DNA of 64,000 nucleotides from the NCBI RefSeq assembly GCF_042477335.2, contig NC_091248.1, forward strand, positions 117,394,501-117,458,500, written 5' to 3'. The notes beneath the pieces were generated by a model. That model did not search any database, was not told where the DNA came from, and saw nothing but the letters and a program-made list of their open reading frames with translations. Of the stretch, positions 33,909 through 44,699 are shown piece after piece. A program made the position numbers and the translations under genes. Within the stretch, counting starts at the first letter, position 1; each line of letters begins with the position of its first letter. Origin of the DNA: Ovis canadensis (lineage: Eukaryota > Chordata > Mammalia > Artiodactyla > Bovidae).

Positions 33909-34813
33909 GGCCGCGCCTCGGCGTCGGCGCCGCGCCCCCGGCAGTCCCGGCCGGCGCCCCGGCCCGGCCTCGCGGCTCTGCACTCTCAGGCCCGGGAGGG
34001 GCGGCCGCTGCGGCGGCGGCGGCTGGGACGGGGCGCCGCGCACCGGCGCGGAGAGAGGCCGGCCAGGCGGGGGCGGGCCGGGGGCCGGAACCGCGGACGG
34101 ACGGGGGCTGCCAGCCGCACGCCGGCCTCGCCGCTCCGCCCCCTTCGGAGCCTCCGAGGCGCTGCCCGGCAACGCGCGGGCCCGGGCGCGGGGAGGCGAG
34201 CACCACCTCCCGGCCGGCCGGGAACCTGCCTGAGGGGCAGCCAGGCGGCGGGAGCGGGCGCGCGGGGGCTGCGCGGCGCAAGGCCCGAGCCCGGCCCGCC
34301 CCCGGGATCCGCCTCCTGGGAGGGGGCGCGCGGGACGCGGGAGGCCTGGGACCAGGGGGCGGCCGGCGCCGCCTGGACCCGCACCGAATGCCGGGTCCCG
34401 CCGCCCTGGTGGTCCGGCGTCCAGTTCCCCGGGGGAGCCCGGAGGGAGGGGGCGCCGCGAGGAGGGATCAGAGCCGGAAAACCTGGCCAGCGCGAGCGCG
34501 GCGGGCCTCTCGCTCCTCCTCAGGCTCCAGTCGGTGCGGGGCAGCAGGTGTGACTGGGGCTCCTGCGTTGGTAGGACAGCCTTCGGGGCTGCAGTAGGGA
34601 CAAAACGAAGGAGAAATCGGCGGCCCCTTTCCAAGAGTCCGACGTGCAGTAGAGGAGAGCGCGCGCACAGCCCTACCCATCCTGTCTCCCGCCTGCAGGT
34701 CTTGCCTCCGGACCAGGTGACTGAGAAAGGAACAGACAGGATGCTCTGCGCCCGGGAAGCCCGCAAATCGCGCACGTAGTAGGCCTGCAGGAGGCGCTTA
34801 CAGAATCTAATTG

Positions 34814-35194
34814 AAGCAGAACGCCGAAGAATTGATGCTTTTGAACTGTGGTGCTGGAGAAGACTCTTGAAAGTCCCTTTGACTGCAAGGAGATCCAACC
34901 AGTCCATTCTGAAGGAGATCCGTCCTGAATATTCATTGCAAGGACTGATGCTGAAGCTGAAACTCCAATACTTTGGCCACCTGATGCGAAGAGCTGACTC
35001 ATTTGAAAAGACCCTGATGCTGGGAAAGATTGAAGGCGGGAGGAGAAGGGGACGACAGAGGATGAGATGGTTGGATGGCATCACCGACTCAATGGACATG
35101 AGTTATGGTAAACTCTGGGAGTTGGTGATGGACAGGGCAGTCCATGGGGTCACAAAGAGTCGCACACGACTGAGCAACTGAACTGAACTGACTG
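34814..35194 (+). mobile_element. BovB LINE 3' end at the CpG-island shore
   Basis: About 380 bp beginning AGCAGAACGCCGAAGAATTG and ending with GAACTGAACTGACTGGGG. It is a 5'-truncated, non-coding BovB end inserted at the upstream edge of the KIAA1549 promoter island. No clean target duplication was resolved. Confidence 0.92.
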
Positions 35195-35705
35195 GGGAGA
35201 GAACCACGCACGCCCAGGCTCTCTTAGAGAAAGCAGTGGTCTTGGGAAGGGAAGAGAATGCCAGAGGATTTTTCGGACTGGTTGCGAGGATCAGGATAGC
35301 GAGGATATGAGTTAACATTTGTCTGGTGCCTGCTGTGCAAGTGGAGTGTCTTAACTCCGAGGATGCCCCATGGATTAAAGGTCTTGGGACGTGGAATTGA
35401 CAGTTTTGGATCTTGGCGTCCTGTTAGAATGCTTGCAGTCAGATTATAAAAGGTGTGAGTTGGGGACACTGTTGTATTGCCCCAGGAAACTACAGTGGAC
35501 TGTGGAGAATGCGAATCACCCGCAAAGGATGCAGGTTGCTCTCCAGTCCAGTTTCCCTGCTAGGCCCAGCCTTGCAGCTCCAGTCCAACTAGACTTCCTG
35601 TCTGGTGGTGAGAATATTGGAGAATCAGCAATAGCCCTTGCTCAGAACAAGGCTGAGGTACCTACCTATACGTACCTACTTGTTAGTTTCAAGGAAGATA
35701 TTTGA
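35195..35705. other. Intergenic DNA upstream of KIAA1549
   Basis: Unique-looking sequence. Contains an isolated TATAAAAGG on the plus strand at 35445-35453 with no recognised transcript attached. Confidence 0.4.
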
Positions 35706-35739
35706 GTGCTTCGGCAGCACATATACTAAAAATTGGGAA
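35706..35739 (+). pseudogene. Truncated U6 snRNA-like retrocopy
   Basis: About 34 bases match the 5' end of U6 snRNA, including the diagnostic TCGGCAGCACATATACTAAA, with a 3-base deletion near the start and one inserted A. It stops where U6 would continue ACGATACAGAG. GAAGATA on either side (35694-35700 and 35739-35745) may be a target duplication. No U6 promoter elements (PSE, TATA at -30) seen. Confidence 0.82.
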
Positions 35740-35867
35740 GAAGATAATTGAGAATAAAGGTTAAAGATAACTTTTGTTGATATTCCTATTTGGTTTTGTA
35801 CTTTTTAATCCCTCCTTCTCATAAACAGTCCTTTTTCTTAGCACTTGATCACGTCACTTCATAGATA

Positions 35868-36070
35868 AAGTGAAAGTGAAGTCGCTCAGTCCTGTCCGAC
35901 TCTTTGTGACCCCATAGATTGTAGCCTACCAGGCTCCGCTGTCCATGGGATTTTCCAGGCAATAATACTGGAGTGGATTGCCATTTCCTTCTTCAGGGGA
36001 TCTTCCCAACCCAGGGCTCAAACCCGGGTCTCCCACATTGTTGACAGACGCTTTACTGTCTGAGCCACAA
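35868..36070 (-). mobile_element. Bov-tA SINE
   Basis: Reversed copy starting AAAGTGAAAGTGAAGTCGCT and ending with the head around GTCTGAGCCAC at 36058. Confidence 0.92.
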
Positions 36071-36686
36071 CATCACCACTCTCCATAGATAAGGAGCTTT
36101 GCAAACCTTGCTTCCAGCTCATAATCTGCAGGTTAATACTCAGATGGAGACACTGCCTATCCATGCACGTCTGGTCCTTGGATATCAACCCTAGATCTTC
36201 ATTTTCTGATTTCACCTCATTTGACCACAGACCTCTGCCTTGGGTAATTCTTAAATTGTTCTTGTCCTGTTAATGTTATCTTTTATAAATTTATGCTTCG
36301 TGTCTCCAGCCAAATTAATAGGAAGCTCAAAGATGATGTCATCCTGTTTAGCACTGCCCATAGCACCAGTCAGCCCTTGTTATCCATTTGTTGATTTGAA
36401 TCAGAGAGTCCACCTGCCCAGTGAAGAGGTTCAACCTTTCAGATCTGGCCCCAGCCTCCAGGAGGCTTCCACCTACCCTAGAAGATAGGGTGTGACAGAA
36501 GGGAGGTGCCCTCACAAATTGTAAGTCAATTCGAGAAAAAGGAAATATTTGCCCAGCCATTAAGAAAGGATCAACATCAATTGGAAATAGACATTGCAAC
36601 TTCAATAGGAATGAGGCAAGGCCACCAACTCTCTAAGGAAAATGAGATTCCTAGTGTCCCATAGTTTCCCAGCTTTGAAAGCATGA
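36071..36686. other. Intergenic DNA, nothing recognised
   Basis: Unique-looking, possibly with weak L2 similarity near 36310-36370. No gene seen. Confidence 0.35.
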
Positions 36687-37110
36687 AACTTCCCTGCTGG
36701 TCCAGTGGTTGAGAATCCGCCTGCCAATGCTGGGGACACGGGTTCGATCCCTAGTCAGGGAAGATCCCACATGCCAAGGAGCAACTAAGCCCATTTGCCA
36801 CAGCTACCAAGCTAGATAGAGCTTGTGAGCCACAACTACTGAAGCCCTCAAGTCCAACAAGAGAAGCCACAGCACTGAGAAGCCCTTGCACCACAACTAG
36901 AGAGTAGCCCCTGCTCGCCTCAACTAGAGAAAACCGGATCAGCAAGAAAGACTCAGTACAGCCAAATATTTTAAAAAATTTTTTTAAAGAATCCACCTTC
37001 AGTGCAGGGGATGTGGGTTCAATCCCTGGTTGGGGAATAAGACATCACATGCAATGGTGCAGCTAACCCTGCAAGACACAACTAGAGAGCCCGTGTGTCA
37101 AAACTGAGAC
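36687..37110 (+). mobile_element. Two adjacent CHR-type SINEs
   Basis: A long-form CHR (36687-36985: AAACTTCCCTGCTGGTCCAG head, B-box-like GGTTCGATCCC at 36741, A/T tail at 36969) is followed in the same direction by a headless second CHR (36986-37110: GGGTTCAATCCCTGGTTGGG at 37016). Confidence 0.82.
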
Positions 37111-37159
37111 CCAATATGAAACCACCTAAGCACTCATCAACAGGTGAATGGTAAAGTAA

Positions 37160-37160
<1 letters not shown>

Positions 37161-37193
<33 letters not shown>
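37161..37193. repeat. (CA)n microsatellite
   Basis: Pure CA repeat, 16 units, inside an L1 remnant. Candidate polymorphic marker. Confidence 0.95.
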
Positions 37194-37195
<2 letters not shown>

Positions 37196-37265
37196 CTATT
37201 ATTAAGTCATGGAAAAGAAGGAAATCCTGTTATTTGCAATAACATGGATAGATCTTCAGGCATTA

Positions 37266-37483
37266 GAGTGGTGATGTTGTGGCTCAGATGGTAAAGCGTC
37301 TGTCTACAATGTGGGAGACCCGGGTTCGAGCCCTGGGTTGGGAAGATCCCCTGGAGAAGGGAATGGCAATCCACTCCAGTATTATTGCCTGGAAAATCCC
37401 ATGGACAGAGGAGCCTGGTAGGCTACAGTCTATGGGGTCGCAAAGAGTTGGACAGGACTGAGCGACTTCACTCTCACTTTCTA
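37266..37483 (+). mobile_element. Bov-tA SINE
   Basis: Perfect 9-bp duplication CAGGCATTA at 37257-37265 and 37484-37492. Contains the GGGTTCGAGCCCTGGGTTGG box at 37322. Confidence 0.95.
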
Positions 37484-37890
37484 CAGGCATTATGCTAAGT
37501 GCAATAAAGACAGACAAATACTGTATGATCTCATTTATTTGTGGAATCTAAAAACATGGAGCTCATAGAAACAGAGTAGAGTGGTGGTTACTAAGGACCG
37601 AGGGAAATGGGGAGATGTTGGTCAGAGAGTACAGACTTTCAGTTAAAAGATGAATAGTTCCAGGGATCTAATGTTTGGCAAAGTGATTGTAATCAATAAT
37701 AGTTTAAAGTTGTGAGCACAGAGCTTTAATAGCCTTAACATAACAAAATAGTAATTATGTGAGGTGAAAGTTGTGTTAACCTTATTGTAGTAAACATTTC
37801 ACTATATATCTGAGTATCAAATTGTCACTTTGTGCACCTTCAGCTTATATCTTGTTATATGTCAGTTACACCTCAGTAAAGCCGGAAGAG

Positions 37891-38373
37891 GTAAGAACCA
37901 TTGAGCTAGAAGTTTGAGTCCAACTTTCTACTAAAAATAAGACAGAAACTTAGTAGAGAAGCTGGGATAGTCTAAGGACTCAAACACCTGGCTAAAAGGT
38001 CGAGACTTAACTTTGTAAGCAAGTGGGGTATCATTAATGATTTTTTTGAGATAGTATTACAACTAAACACAAGAAGGATTACTCAATTAACAATATATAA
38101 GATGATTTGGAGAGAGAAAAGACTGCAAGTGGAGAGACTGATTAGAACAAGATCTTAACAGTGCACGACTGAAGTATAAAAGATCACAGGCTTTTCACCA
38201 TCAAATAGACCTTTTTTAAAAAATTGATTATATCCATTTGTGCCAGAGTGTGGGGAAACAGGCACTCTCAGATTCTAGTAGTGGAGGTGTAAATTGGCAT
38301 ATGCATTTCAGAGGATGATTAAACCTTATCTATCAAAATTTAAAATCAGTTCACCATCTGGTACAGAAAATTC
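37891..38373. other. Intergenic AT-rich DNA, probable old L1
   Basis: The part at about 38180-38370 (AGTGTGGGGAAACAGGCACT at 38248) reads like L1 3' sequence. The rest is unassigned. Confidence 0.4.
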
Positions 38374-38410
38374 CATATATATATAATATATATATTATAT
38401 ATATATATAA
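38374..38410. repeat. (TA)n simple repeat
   Basis: AT dinucleotide run with short interruptions, abutting the following SINE. Confidence 0.9.
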
Positions 38411-38615
38411 AGTGAAGTGAAGTCACTCAGTTGTGTCTGACTCTTTGTGACCCCATGGACTATAGCCTACCAGGCTCCTCTGTCCATGGAATTTTCCAGG
38501 CAAGAGTACTGGAGTGGGGTGCCATTGCCTTCTCCAGGGGATCTTCCTGACCTAGGGATCAAACCCAGGTCTCTCGCATTGCAGGCAGACATTTTACCAT
38601 CTGAACCACCTGGGA
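38411..38615 (-). mobile_element. Bov-tA SINE
   Basis: Reversed copy from AAAGTGAAGTGAAGTCACTC to the head at ATCTGAACCACCTGGGAA (38600). Confidence 0.93.
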
Positions 38616-39420
38616 ATATATATGCTTTGGTTTCTGCCTCTTTTTCTTCATTGCTTTTCCTTTTTTAAATCAAACTTAATTCAGACAGGTAAATTCAGTC
38701 AAATAATTCAATCAGATAAAATTCACCTCTTTAAAGTATACCTACAAGTAAATAAATAAATAAAGTATACCTACAGCTCACTGATTTTTGACAAACAAGT
38801 AACTGCCACCACATTTAAGACACAGAGCATTTCTACTGCCCTACAAAGTTCCCTTGTGCCAGCCCACAGTCTATCCCGTGCCCCTTTCCCAATCCCTAAC
38901 AACCACCAATCTGATTTCTATTTCTATAGCTTTGCTTCTCCCAGAATTTCATATATTAATGGAATAATATGATATGTAGCCTTTTGTGACTGGTTTCTTT
39001 TGCTTACTTTGAGATTCATTCAGGTTGTTGTGTATATCAGCAATTTGTCCCTTTCTGTTGCTAACTAGTATTCCGTTGAATGGCCATACCACAATTTGTT
39101 AATCCACTCACCAATTGATGGACATTTGGCTTGTTTTCAGTTTTGTTTTGTTTTGGCTGTTATGAATACAGTTGCTATGAACATTTGCTTCCAAGTCTTT
39201 GTGTGACAATGTTTTCATTTCTCTTAGGTAAAAACCTTGGATTTGAGTTGGTAAGTCATGTGGCTAATAATATATTTAACTTTACATGAAACTGTCTTCC
39301 AAAGTGGATATGATATTTTACATTCTCACCAGCCCTGTATGATAGTTTCAGTTGTTCCATGTCCATGTCAGCACTTGCTTTTATCAGTCATTTTAATTTG
39401 GACCATTCTGGTAGGCATGT

Positions 39421-39634
39421 GGGGCTTCCCAGGTGGCTCAGTGCTAAAGAATCCACCTGCCAATGCAGGAGATGTGGGTTCAATCCCTGGGTCAGGAAGA
39501 TCCCTGGAGTAGGAAATGGCAACCCACTCCAGTATTCTTGCTTGGAAAATTCCATAGATAGAGGACCTTGGTGGGCTATGGTCTACGGGGTCGCAAAAGA
39601 GTCAGACACAGCTGATCGACTGAGCACGCACACA
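39421..39634 (+). mobile_element. Bov-tA SINE
   Basis: Perfect 10-bp duplication GTAGGCATGT at 39411-39420 and 39635-39644. Head GGGGCTTCCCAGGTGGCTCA. Confidence 0.96.
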
Positions 39635-40204
39635 GTAGGCATGTAGTGATATTTTGTTATGGTCTTTAATTTGCATTTTCCTGATGAATGATATTATTGA
39701 ACACCTTCCGTGTGTTCATTTTCCATTAATATTTCTTTTTTGATGAAGTGCCTGTGTGAATCTTTTACTCATTCTATAATTGCACTGTTTTCTTATTATC
39801 AAGTTGTAAGTATCTTTATTTATCCTGGATACAAATTCTTTTTCAGACAACTATTTTGGCAAATATTTTGAGTCCATAACTTGTCTTTCTGTTCTCTTAA
39901 CAATATCTTTTGAAAAGCAGACATTTTTAACTTTGATGAGGTCCAATTTGTAAATATTTTTGCTTTTGCTTTCTATGTCCCAAGAAAATTTTGTCTAACC
40001 CGAGGTCACAAATCTTTTCTATGTTTTGTTTTAGAAATATAATGTTTAGCTTTTATGTTTAGCTCTTCAATTCATCTGAGTCAACTTCTATATATTTTGC
40101 TAGATAGAAGTTGCTGTTAACCTTTCACGTACAAAGTCATTATTTTATAGCGCCATTTATTTATACTTTTAAATTTTTATTTTATTAACATAATAATATT
40201 AATT

Positions 40205-40490
40205 ATAGTGTTAATTAATGTTTATTTTTACTGCCCTGAGTCTTCACTGCCACATGCTGGTTTTCTCCAGTTGCAGTGATGGGGGGCCACTCTCTGGTTG
40301 TGATGTATGGACATCTCATTGCAGTTGGTTCTTGTTGCAGAGCACGGGCTCGAGAGCACATGGATTTCAGTAGTTGTGGTACATGGTGTTAGTTGCCCTG
40401 CGGCATGTGGAATTGTCCCAGAGCAAGGATGGAACCCACATCCCCTGCATTGGCAGGTAGATTCTTAACCACTAGACCACAAGGGAAGTC
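40205..40490 (-). mobile_element. CHR-type SINE (long form)
   Basis: Reversed copy ending CCACTAGACCACAAGGGAAG at 40470, inside the L1 fragment, which resumes afterwards. Confidence 0.88.
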
Positions 40491-40590
40491 CAATTTTATA
40501 CCTTTTCAAAATTTATTACAATGTATATGTGGGTCTTTCCTTGGACCTTCTATTCTGTTCCATGTGAGATCTATATACCTCATAAGGGAG

Positions 40591-40907
40591 GAGAGAAAGC
40601 AAGACAGTATAGTGTAATCCCATTAATGGAAAAAAGTGTGTTGATTGGAAATTATTTTTTCCCCAGTTTTCCCACTGGGAAAAGAAATAATATTTGGAAA
40701 GGGATTGAGGAGTAAATATTTGAAGAGGAATGTTCACTTTTACGGAGAGGAGCATTCATTTGTTACTCTATATGTTAATACATCTGATTATAGTATAATA
40801 ATATTATATCATTTGCATTTTTAACACAAGCATAATGCTTTTGTATTTTAACTAAAATCTCTGTGTGTTTGAGTGGAAATTAGAAAACAGATGAGACACA
40901 CACATCT
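40591..40907. other. Intergenic AT-rich DNA, nothing recognised
   Basis: No family or exon recognised. Confidence 0.35.
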
Positions 40908-41006
40908 CGGGGAGATAGTAAAGGATAGGGAAGCCTGGCATGCTGCAGTTCATGGGATCGCAAAGAGTTGAACACGACTTAGTGACTGAACACCACCACC
41001 ACCACT
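40908..41006 (+). mobile_element. Very short BovB 3' tail with (CAC)n
   Basis: About 95 bp of the BovB terminus (GGCATGCTGCAGTTCATGGG at 40937, then GAACACGACTTAGTGACTGA) followed by a (CAC)5 tail. Confidence 0.8.
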
Positions 41007-41437
41007 CTGGATGTTAAATCAGCTGATGAAATATGAGGAAAGAAAAGAATAAAAGATGATTCAGAGGTTTTGAGGTCATATGTGCAAGGGTAAGCCAAAG
41101 GAAGCTAGTAGAAAGACTGGGGTGGGGGAAGAAGGAGGTTGGGAGCTAAATTCGAGGAGCTGGGTTAGCACCCAGTGCTAACAGGGAATGATGTCAGCAC
41201 AAGCAGTGGGTGGTGAAGGTGAGCCTCGGGTTTAGGGGATTAGGCCAGTAGGGTTAAAAGTACACATATGGAAATCATTTGCACAGAAGTATTAGCTAAA
41301 GATGTAAAAGTAAATGACTATGCCTGAGAAGAGGGGAAAGCAGAGAAGAGGGCTGAAGATCTTTAGAAAGACCTTCATTTTGGAAAAACTAAAAAGGAGG
41401 TTACGATAAAAGCAGAGAAAGATTCTAGCAAAAGCTG

Positions 41438-41707
41438 AGGCTGCTGCTGCTGCTAAGTCACTTCAGTCGTGTCCGACTCTGTGCGACCCCATAGACGGCA
41501 GCCCACCGGGCTCCCCGGTCCCTGGGATTCTCCAGGCAAGAACACTGGAATGGGTTGCCATTTCCTTCTTCAATGCATGAAAGTGAAAAGTGAAAATGAA
41601 GTTGCTCAGTAGTGCCGAACTCCTAGTGACCCCCTGGACTGCAGCCTACCAGGCTCCTCTGTCCATGGGATTTTCCAGGCAAGGGTACCAGAGTGGGGTG
41701 CCATTGG
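41438..41707 (-). mobile_element. Bov-A2 SINE, full length
   Basis: (GCT)5 start, two monomers, and the ATGCATGAAAGTGAAAAGTG linker at 41574. Confidence 0.93.
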
Positions 41708-41811
41708 AGAATGAAGGAAATGTGACATCACCAAGGGCTTGGAGGACTGCTTCAGAAGGGCATGGTCAATGTCAGGCATGATAAGAATTGAATCTTTTTG
41801 GACTTGATCAG

Positions 41812-42178
41812 TCAGTTCAGTCGCTCAGTCGTGTCTGACTCTTTGCAACCCCATGAATCGCAGCACACCAGGCCTCCCTGTCCTCACTAACTCCCAGAGT
41901 TCACTCAGACTCATGTCCATCGAGTCAGTGATGCCATCCAGCCATCTCATCTTCTGTCGTCCCCTTCTCCTCCTGCCCCCAATCCCTCCCAGCATCAGAG
42001 TCTTTTCCAATGAGTCAACTCTTCGCATGAGGTGGCCAAAGTACTGGAGTTTCAGCTCTAGCATCATTCCTTCCAAAGAAATTCCAGGGCTGATCTCCTT
42101 CAGAATGGACTGGTTGGATCTCCTTGCTGTCCAAGGGACTCTCAAGAGTCTTCTCCAACACCACAGCTCAAAAGTATC
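41812..42178 (-). mobile_element. BovB LINE 3' end
   Basis: Reversed: TCAGTTCAGTCGCTCAGTCG at 41812 through the CTTCTCCAACACCACAGCTC block at 42151. 5'-truncated, about 365 bp, non-coding. Confidence 0.93.
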
Positions 42179-42435
42179 AATGATGTGGTCATTAAAAGGA
42201 GACTGTCGAAATGGGGATGGAGGAGGGTAATAACAGGGGTAACTAAAAGAATGAACTGATTGGAAAACACTGGAGGCAACAGAGAATGGTATCAGCAGGG
42301 TTGAAATATGTTTTAAGTTAGATAAGCCGGAACATCTCTGTAGATAGAAGAGAAGGTATCGAAAACAGCGAGAAAATAAAATGCAAGGGAAAATACTTTG
42401 AATGACATTATAATTATGGATATATGTTTTTATGG

Positions 42436-42648
42436 TGCTGTGCTGTGCTTAGTTGCTCAGTCGTGTCCGACTCTTGTGACTCCATGGACTATAGCCTGGC
42501 AGGCTCCTCGGTTCATGAGATCCTCCAGGTAAGAATACTGGAGTGGGTAGCCATGCCCTTCTCCAGGGGATCTTCCCAACACACGGATCAAACCCAGGTC
42601 TCCTGCAATACAGGTGGATTCTTTACCAGCTGAGCTACCGGGGGAAGC
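42436..42648 (-). mobile_element. Bov-tA SINE
   Basis: Reversed copy; ATATGTTTTTATG (about 42422) and CATATGTTTTCATAC (about 42650) look like a diverged target duplication. Confidence 0.92.
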
Positions 42649-42649
42649 T

Positions 42650-42900
42650 CATATGTTTTCATACTTTTGTCCAAATCCATAGAATGTATAATGCTACTCA
42701 CTTTAAAGTGAACCCTAAGATGAACTGGGGGCCTTGGTTGATTATGATGTGTCAATACAGTTCATTCTTGATTTTTTTAAAAAATGTACCACCTGGTTGA
42801 TAATGGCTATGTGTTCCAGTGGAGGGGGTATATGAGGAATTTCTGTACCTTCTTGTCATTTTTGTTGTGAACCTAAAACTGGTTTTTTAAAAAGTCTCAA
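42650..42900 (+). repeat. L1 3' UTR fragment
   Basis: GTGAACCCTAAGATGAACTG at 42708, GTTGATAATGGCTATGTGTT at 42795 and GTGAACCTAAAACTGG at 42867 are L1 3' end landmarks shared with the copy at 55800-56160. Confidence 0.75.
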
Positions 42901-43189
42901 AATAATTAACACTCAGAGTAGACATTTTTGGCAAAACTTTTGTTTCACTTTTACTTATGTATACGCATTATATATGTGTGTGTGTGTGTGTGTTGGATTG
43001 TGATGTAAAATTGATCTCTTAGGTCAAAAACTTTTCAGGCCACTGTAGTTAAATTATACTGGCAAATAAAAGCACAAATTAACCTTAAAAAATACAAGGG
43101 AAGGATAATTGATATAAATTCTCAAAATTCAGAGGAGATGGAATTAAGAGAAGCATGGAATTCTTTTGAAAAATAGAGCCAAAAATAGC
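42901..43189. other. Intergenic AT-rich DNA with (TG)n
   Basis: (TG)n of about 9-10 units at 42975-42993. Nothing else recognised. Confidence 0.5.
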
Positions 43190-43303
43190 ACCCGCTCCAG
43201 TATTCTGGCCTGGGAAATTCCATGGACAGAGGAGCCTGGCGGGCTACAGTCCATGGGGTCACAAAAGAGTCAGACACGACTTAGTGACTAAACAACAACA
43301 CAG
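43190..43303 (+). mobile_element. 5'-truncated Bov-tA/Bov-A SINE
   Basis: Only the BovB-derived 3' half is present (CTCCAGTATTCTGGCCTGGG at 43196 to GTGACTAAACAACAACAC at 43284). Confidence 0.88.
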
Positions 43304-44699
43304 ATTTTTCAGTTTCTGTTATGTGAATACTGTAAGATGCTAAATAATTAAAAGCATTATTTGTGATTAAAAAAGAAAAATGAAAGGAAGAGCCAGCAAC
43401 CCCTGTCCAGTATCAGGAGAGTGGCTTGATATAATTACATTACAGTAACAAGAGGCAATATTATCCTTCCCCTACAAGAACTGTGAGGAAACTAAAGACA
43501 TGTTTGGGTTATGATGTTAAGTGGAGAAAAACTAAATATAAAGTGGTTTATGAGATGATGTAAAACAATGAGTATGACTGGAAAGGAATGGTGTAATACT
43601 TAAAATTGTTGTATTAAGATGAAATTAAGAGTATTCTATGATCTGAGCCACCAGGGAAGTCCATTCTCTTGTTACATGGCAGGTTTGGGACTATAAATTT
43701 GGGGGTTTTTTTCTGGAAAACCCAAATAACAGTTAAGACTCCACACTTGCACGGCAAGGGGTGAGAGTTCGATCTCCGGTGGGGGTGGGGGTGGGGCACT
43801 AAGATCCCACATGCCTGAGCAGTGTGGCCAAAAAGTTTTTTTGAAAAAAAAGGAGAGAGGGTATTGCAGAGAAAGCAAGGGTAGGAAGACAAGACAAAGA
43901 AAGGTAAGGTAGAAATTCTAAAGACAAGAAGGTAGAAATTAGTGGAATGTGGGCACAGGATGGGACACTTGCTAACTGGAGGAAGAGCTATTTAGAGGAA
44001 TTTGGGGAGAACAAATAGGTATGGTCAGATTGTGGCAAGCAAAGTTTAGACCTGCCATGTTCTAAACCAAACAACTACCTAAATTGACCTCAGCCTCTAG
44101 GAAAGACCTCCTGCCCAGCAAAAGTGAAGCCAGTGGAGAAAGAGATCCTCCAAGTGCTGGTGACCAAGAGTACAAGGTTTGAAACCAGGATCCTGGTCTC
44201 AGATGGATTGAGCCAGGGACTTCTGTCTCTCTTGCACCATTTGTTGGCCATAATGACAATAAGAATGTTCCTGAAGCAAGCTTCCCAGCCTCACCTCCCT
44301 GTCTGTTGTAGTTTCCCATACCTCCTCCCCACAGCACACAAATGGCCACAGATCAACCAGCTCAATCTTCTGCCCACACCCTCCTAGGCCGTTTCCCACT
44401 ATAGCCCCAAACCCACAGGCAGCTCCCCTAAGATGTGCAAAAAAAAAAAAAAAAAACCCATAGGAGAACCGTGGCAGCAGTTGGTGAAAGCTGTTTTTAG
44501 AATCACCCTCTTTCTCTGGCATTCTACTAACTCCAACTCACATATGACTGGGTTCTAGAACTCATCGACTCTGGCTCCACTTCAGAGAAGGAAAATGATG
44601 ATCACTCAGTTCCCTTCCTTGTTCTTCCAGCTGGGCCTGAGTGAGAATCAATGACCTGAGTAAGGAAAGCCAAACCCACTCTGTCCATCTGTCCTAATC
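43304..44699. other. Intergenic DNA with a broken CHR SINE
   Basis: A forward CHR piece at about 43728-43850 (GTTAAGACTCCACACTTGCA) is preceded at 43642-43662 by an isolated reversed CHR head (GAGCCACCAGGGAAGTCC), so two insertions or an inversion occurred. An 18-A run lies at 44439-44456. The rest is unassigned. Confidence 0.5.

Larger units (their letters stand above)
33650..34800 (-). promoter_or_regulatory. KIAA1549: CpG-island promoter of KIAA1549
   Basis: About 1.1 kb of very high G+C with densely spaced CpGs, in sharp contrast to AT-rich flanks. It contains several GC boxes (GGGGCGGG near 33665 and 34070) and no TATA box just upstream of the start codon on the minus strand, the usual design of a broad CpG-island promoter. 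Exon 1 coding sequence lies at its left end, so the 5' UTR and start sites must lie between about 33909 and 34800. The exact start site cannot be placed from sequence. Confidence 0.88.
37111..37890 (+). repeat. L1M 3' UTR fragment with Bov-tA and (CA)n
   Basis: CACTCATCAACAGGTGAATG at 37131, GTATGATCTCATTTATTTGT at 37523 and GTTACACCTCAGTAAAGCCG at 37864 are L1 3' landmarks lying either side of the younger SINE. Confidence 0.8.
38640..40590 (-). repeat. Long L1 fragment, split by two SINEs
   Basis: Reverse-strand L1 text is continuous in order: ATCCACTCACCAATTGATGG at 39102, TTTGCATTTTCCTGATGAAT at 39670, TTTTTCAGACAACTATTTTG at 39839, and GTGGGTCTTTCCTTGGACCT at 40529. A Bov-tA (39421-39634) and a CHR (40205-40490) interrupt it. 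Confidence 0.8.
41007..42435. repeat. Old dispersed repeat carrying Bov-A2 and BovB insertions
   Basis: Segments at about 41260-41430, 41708-41790 and 42180-42300 read in order like a common ancient mammalian repeat I recognise only by pattern. If so it is one element cut by the two younger insertions. Weakly supported. Confidence 0.35.

Noticed and set aside
33588..35099. 503-codon open frame on the minus strand across the CpG island
   Set aside because: It stitches reversed BovB sequence, GC-rich 5' UTR/promoter, the true KIAA1549 exon 1 and intron 1 sequence. Only 33746-33908 is supported as coding; the donor at 33745 ends the exon.
35445..35453. TATAAAAGG as a plus-strand promoter divergent from KIAA1549
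   Set aside because: No downstream exon, initiator or conserved transcript is recognisable; a lone TATA match is expected by chance.
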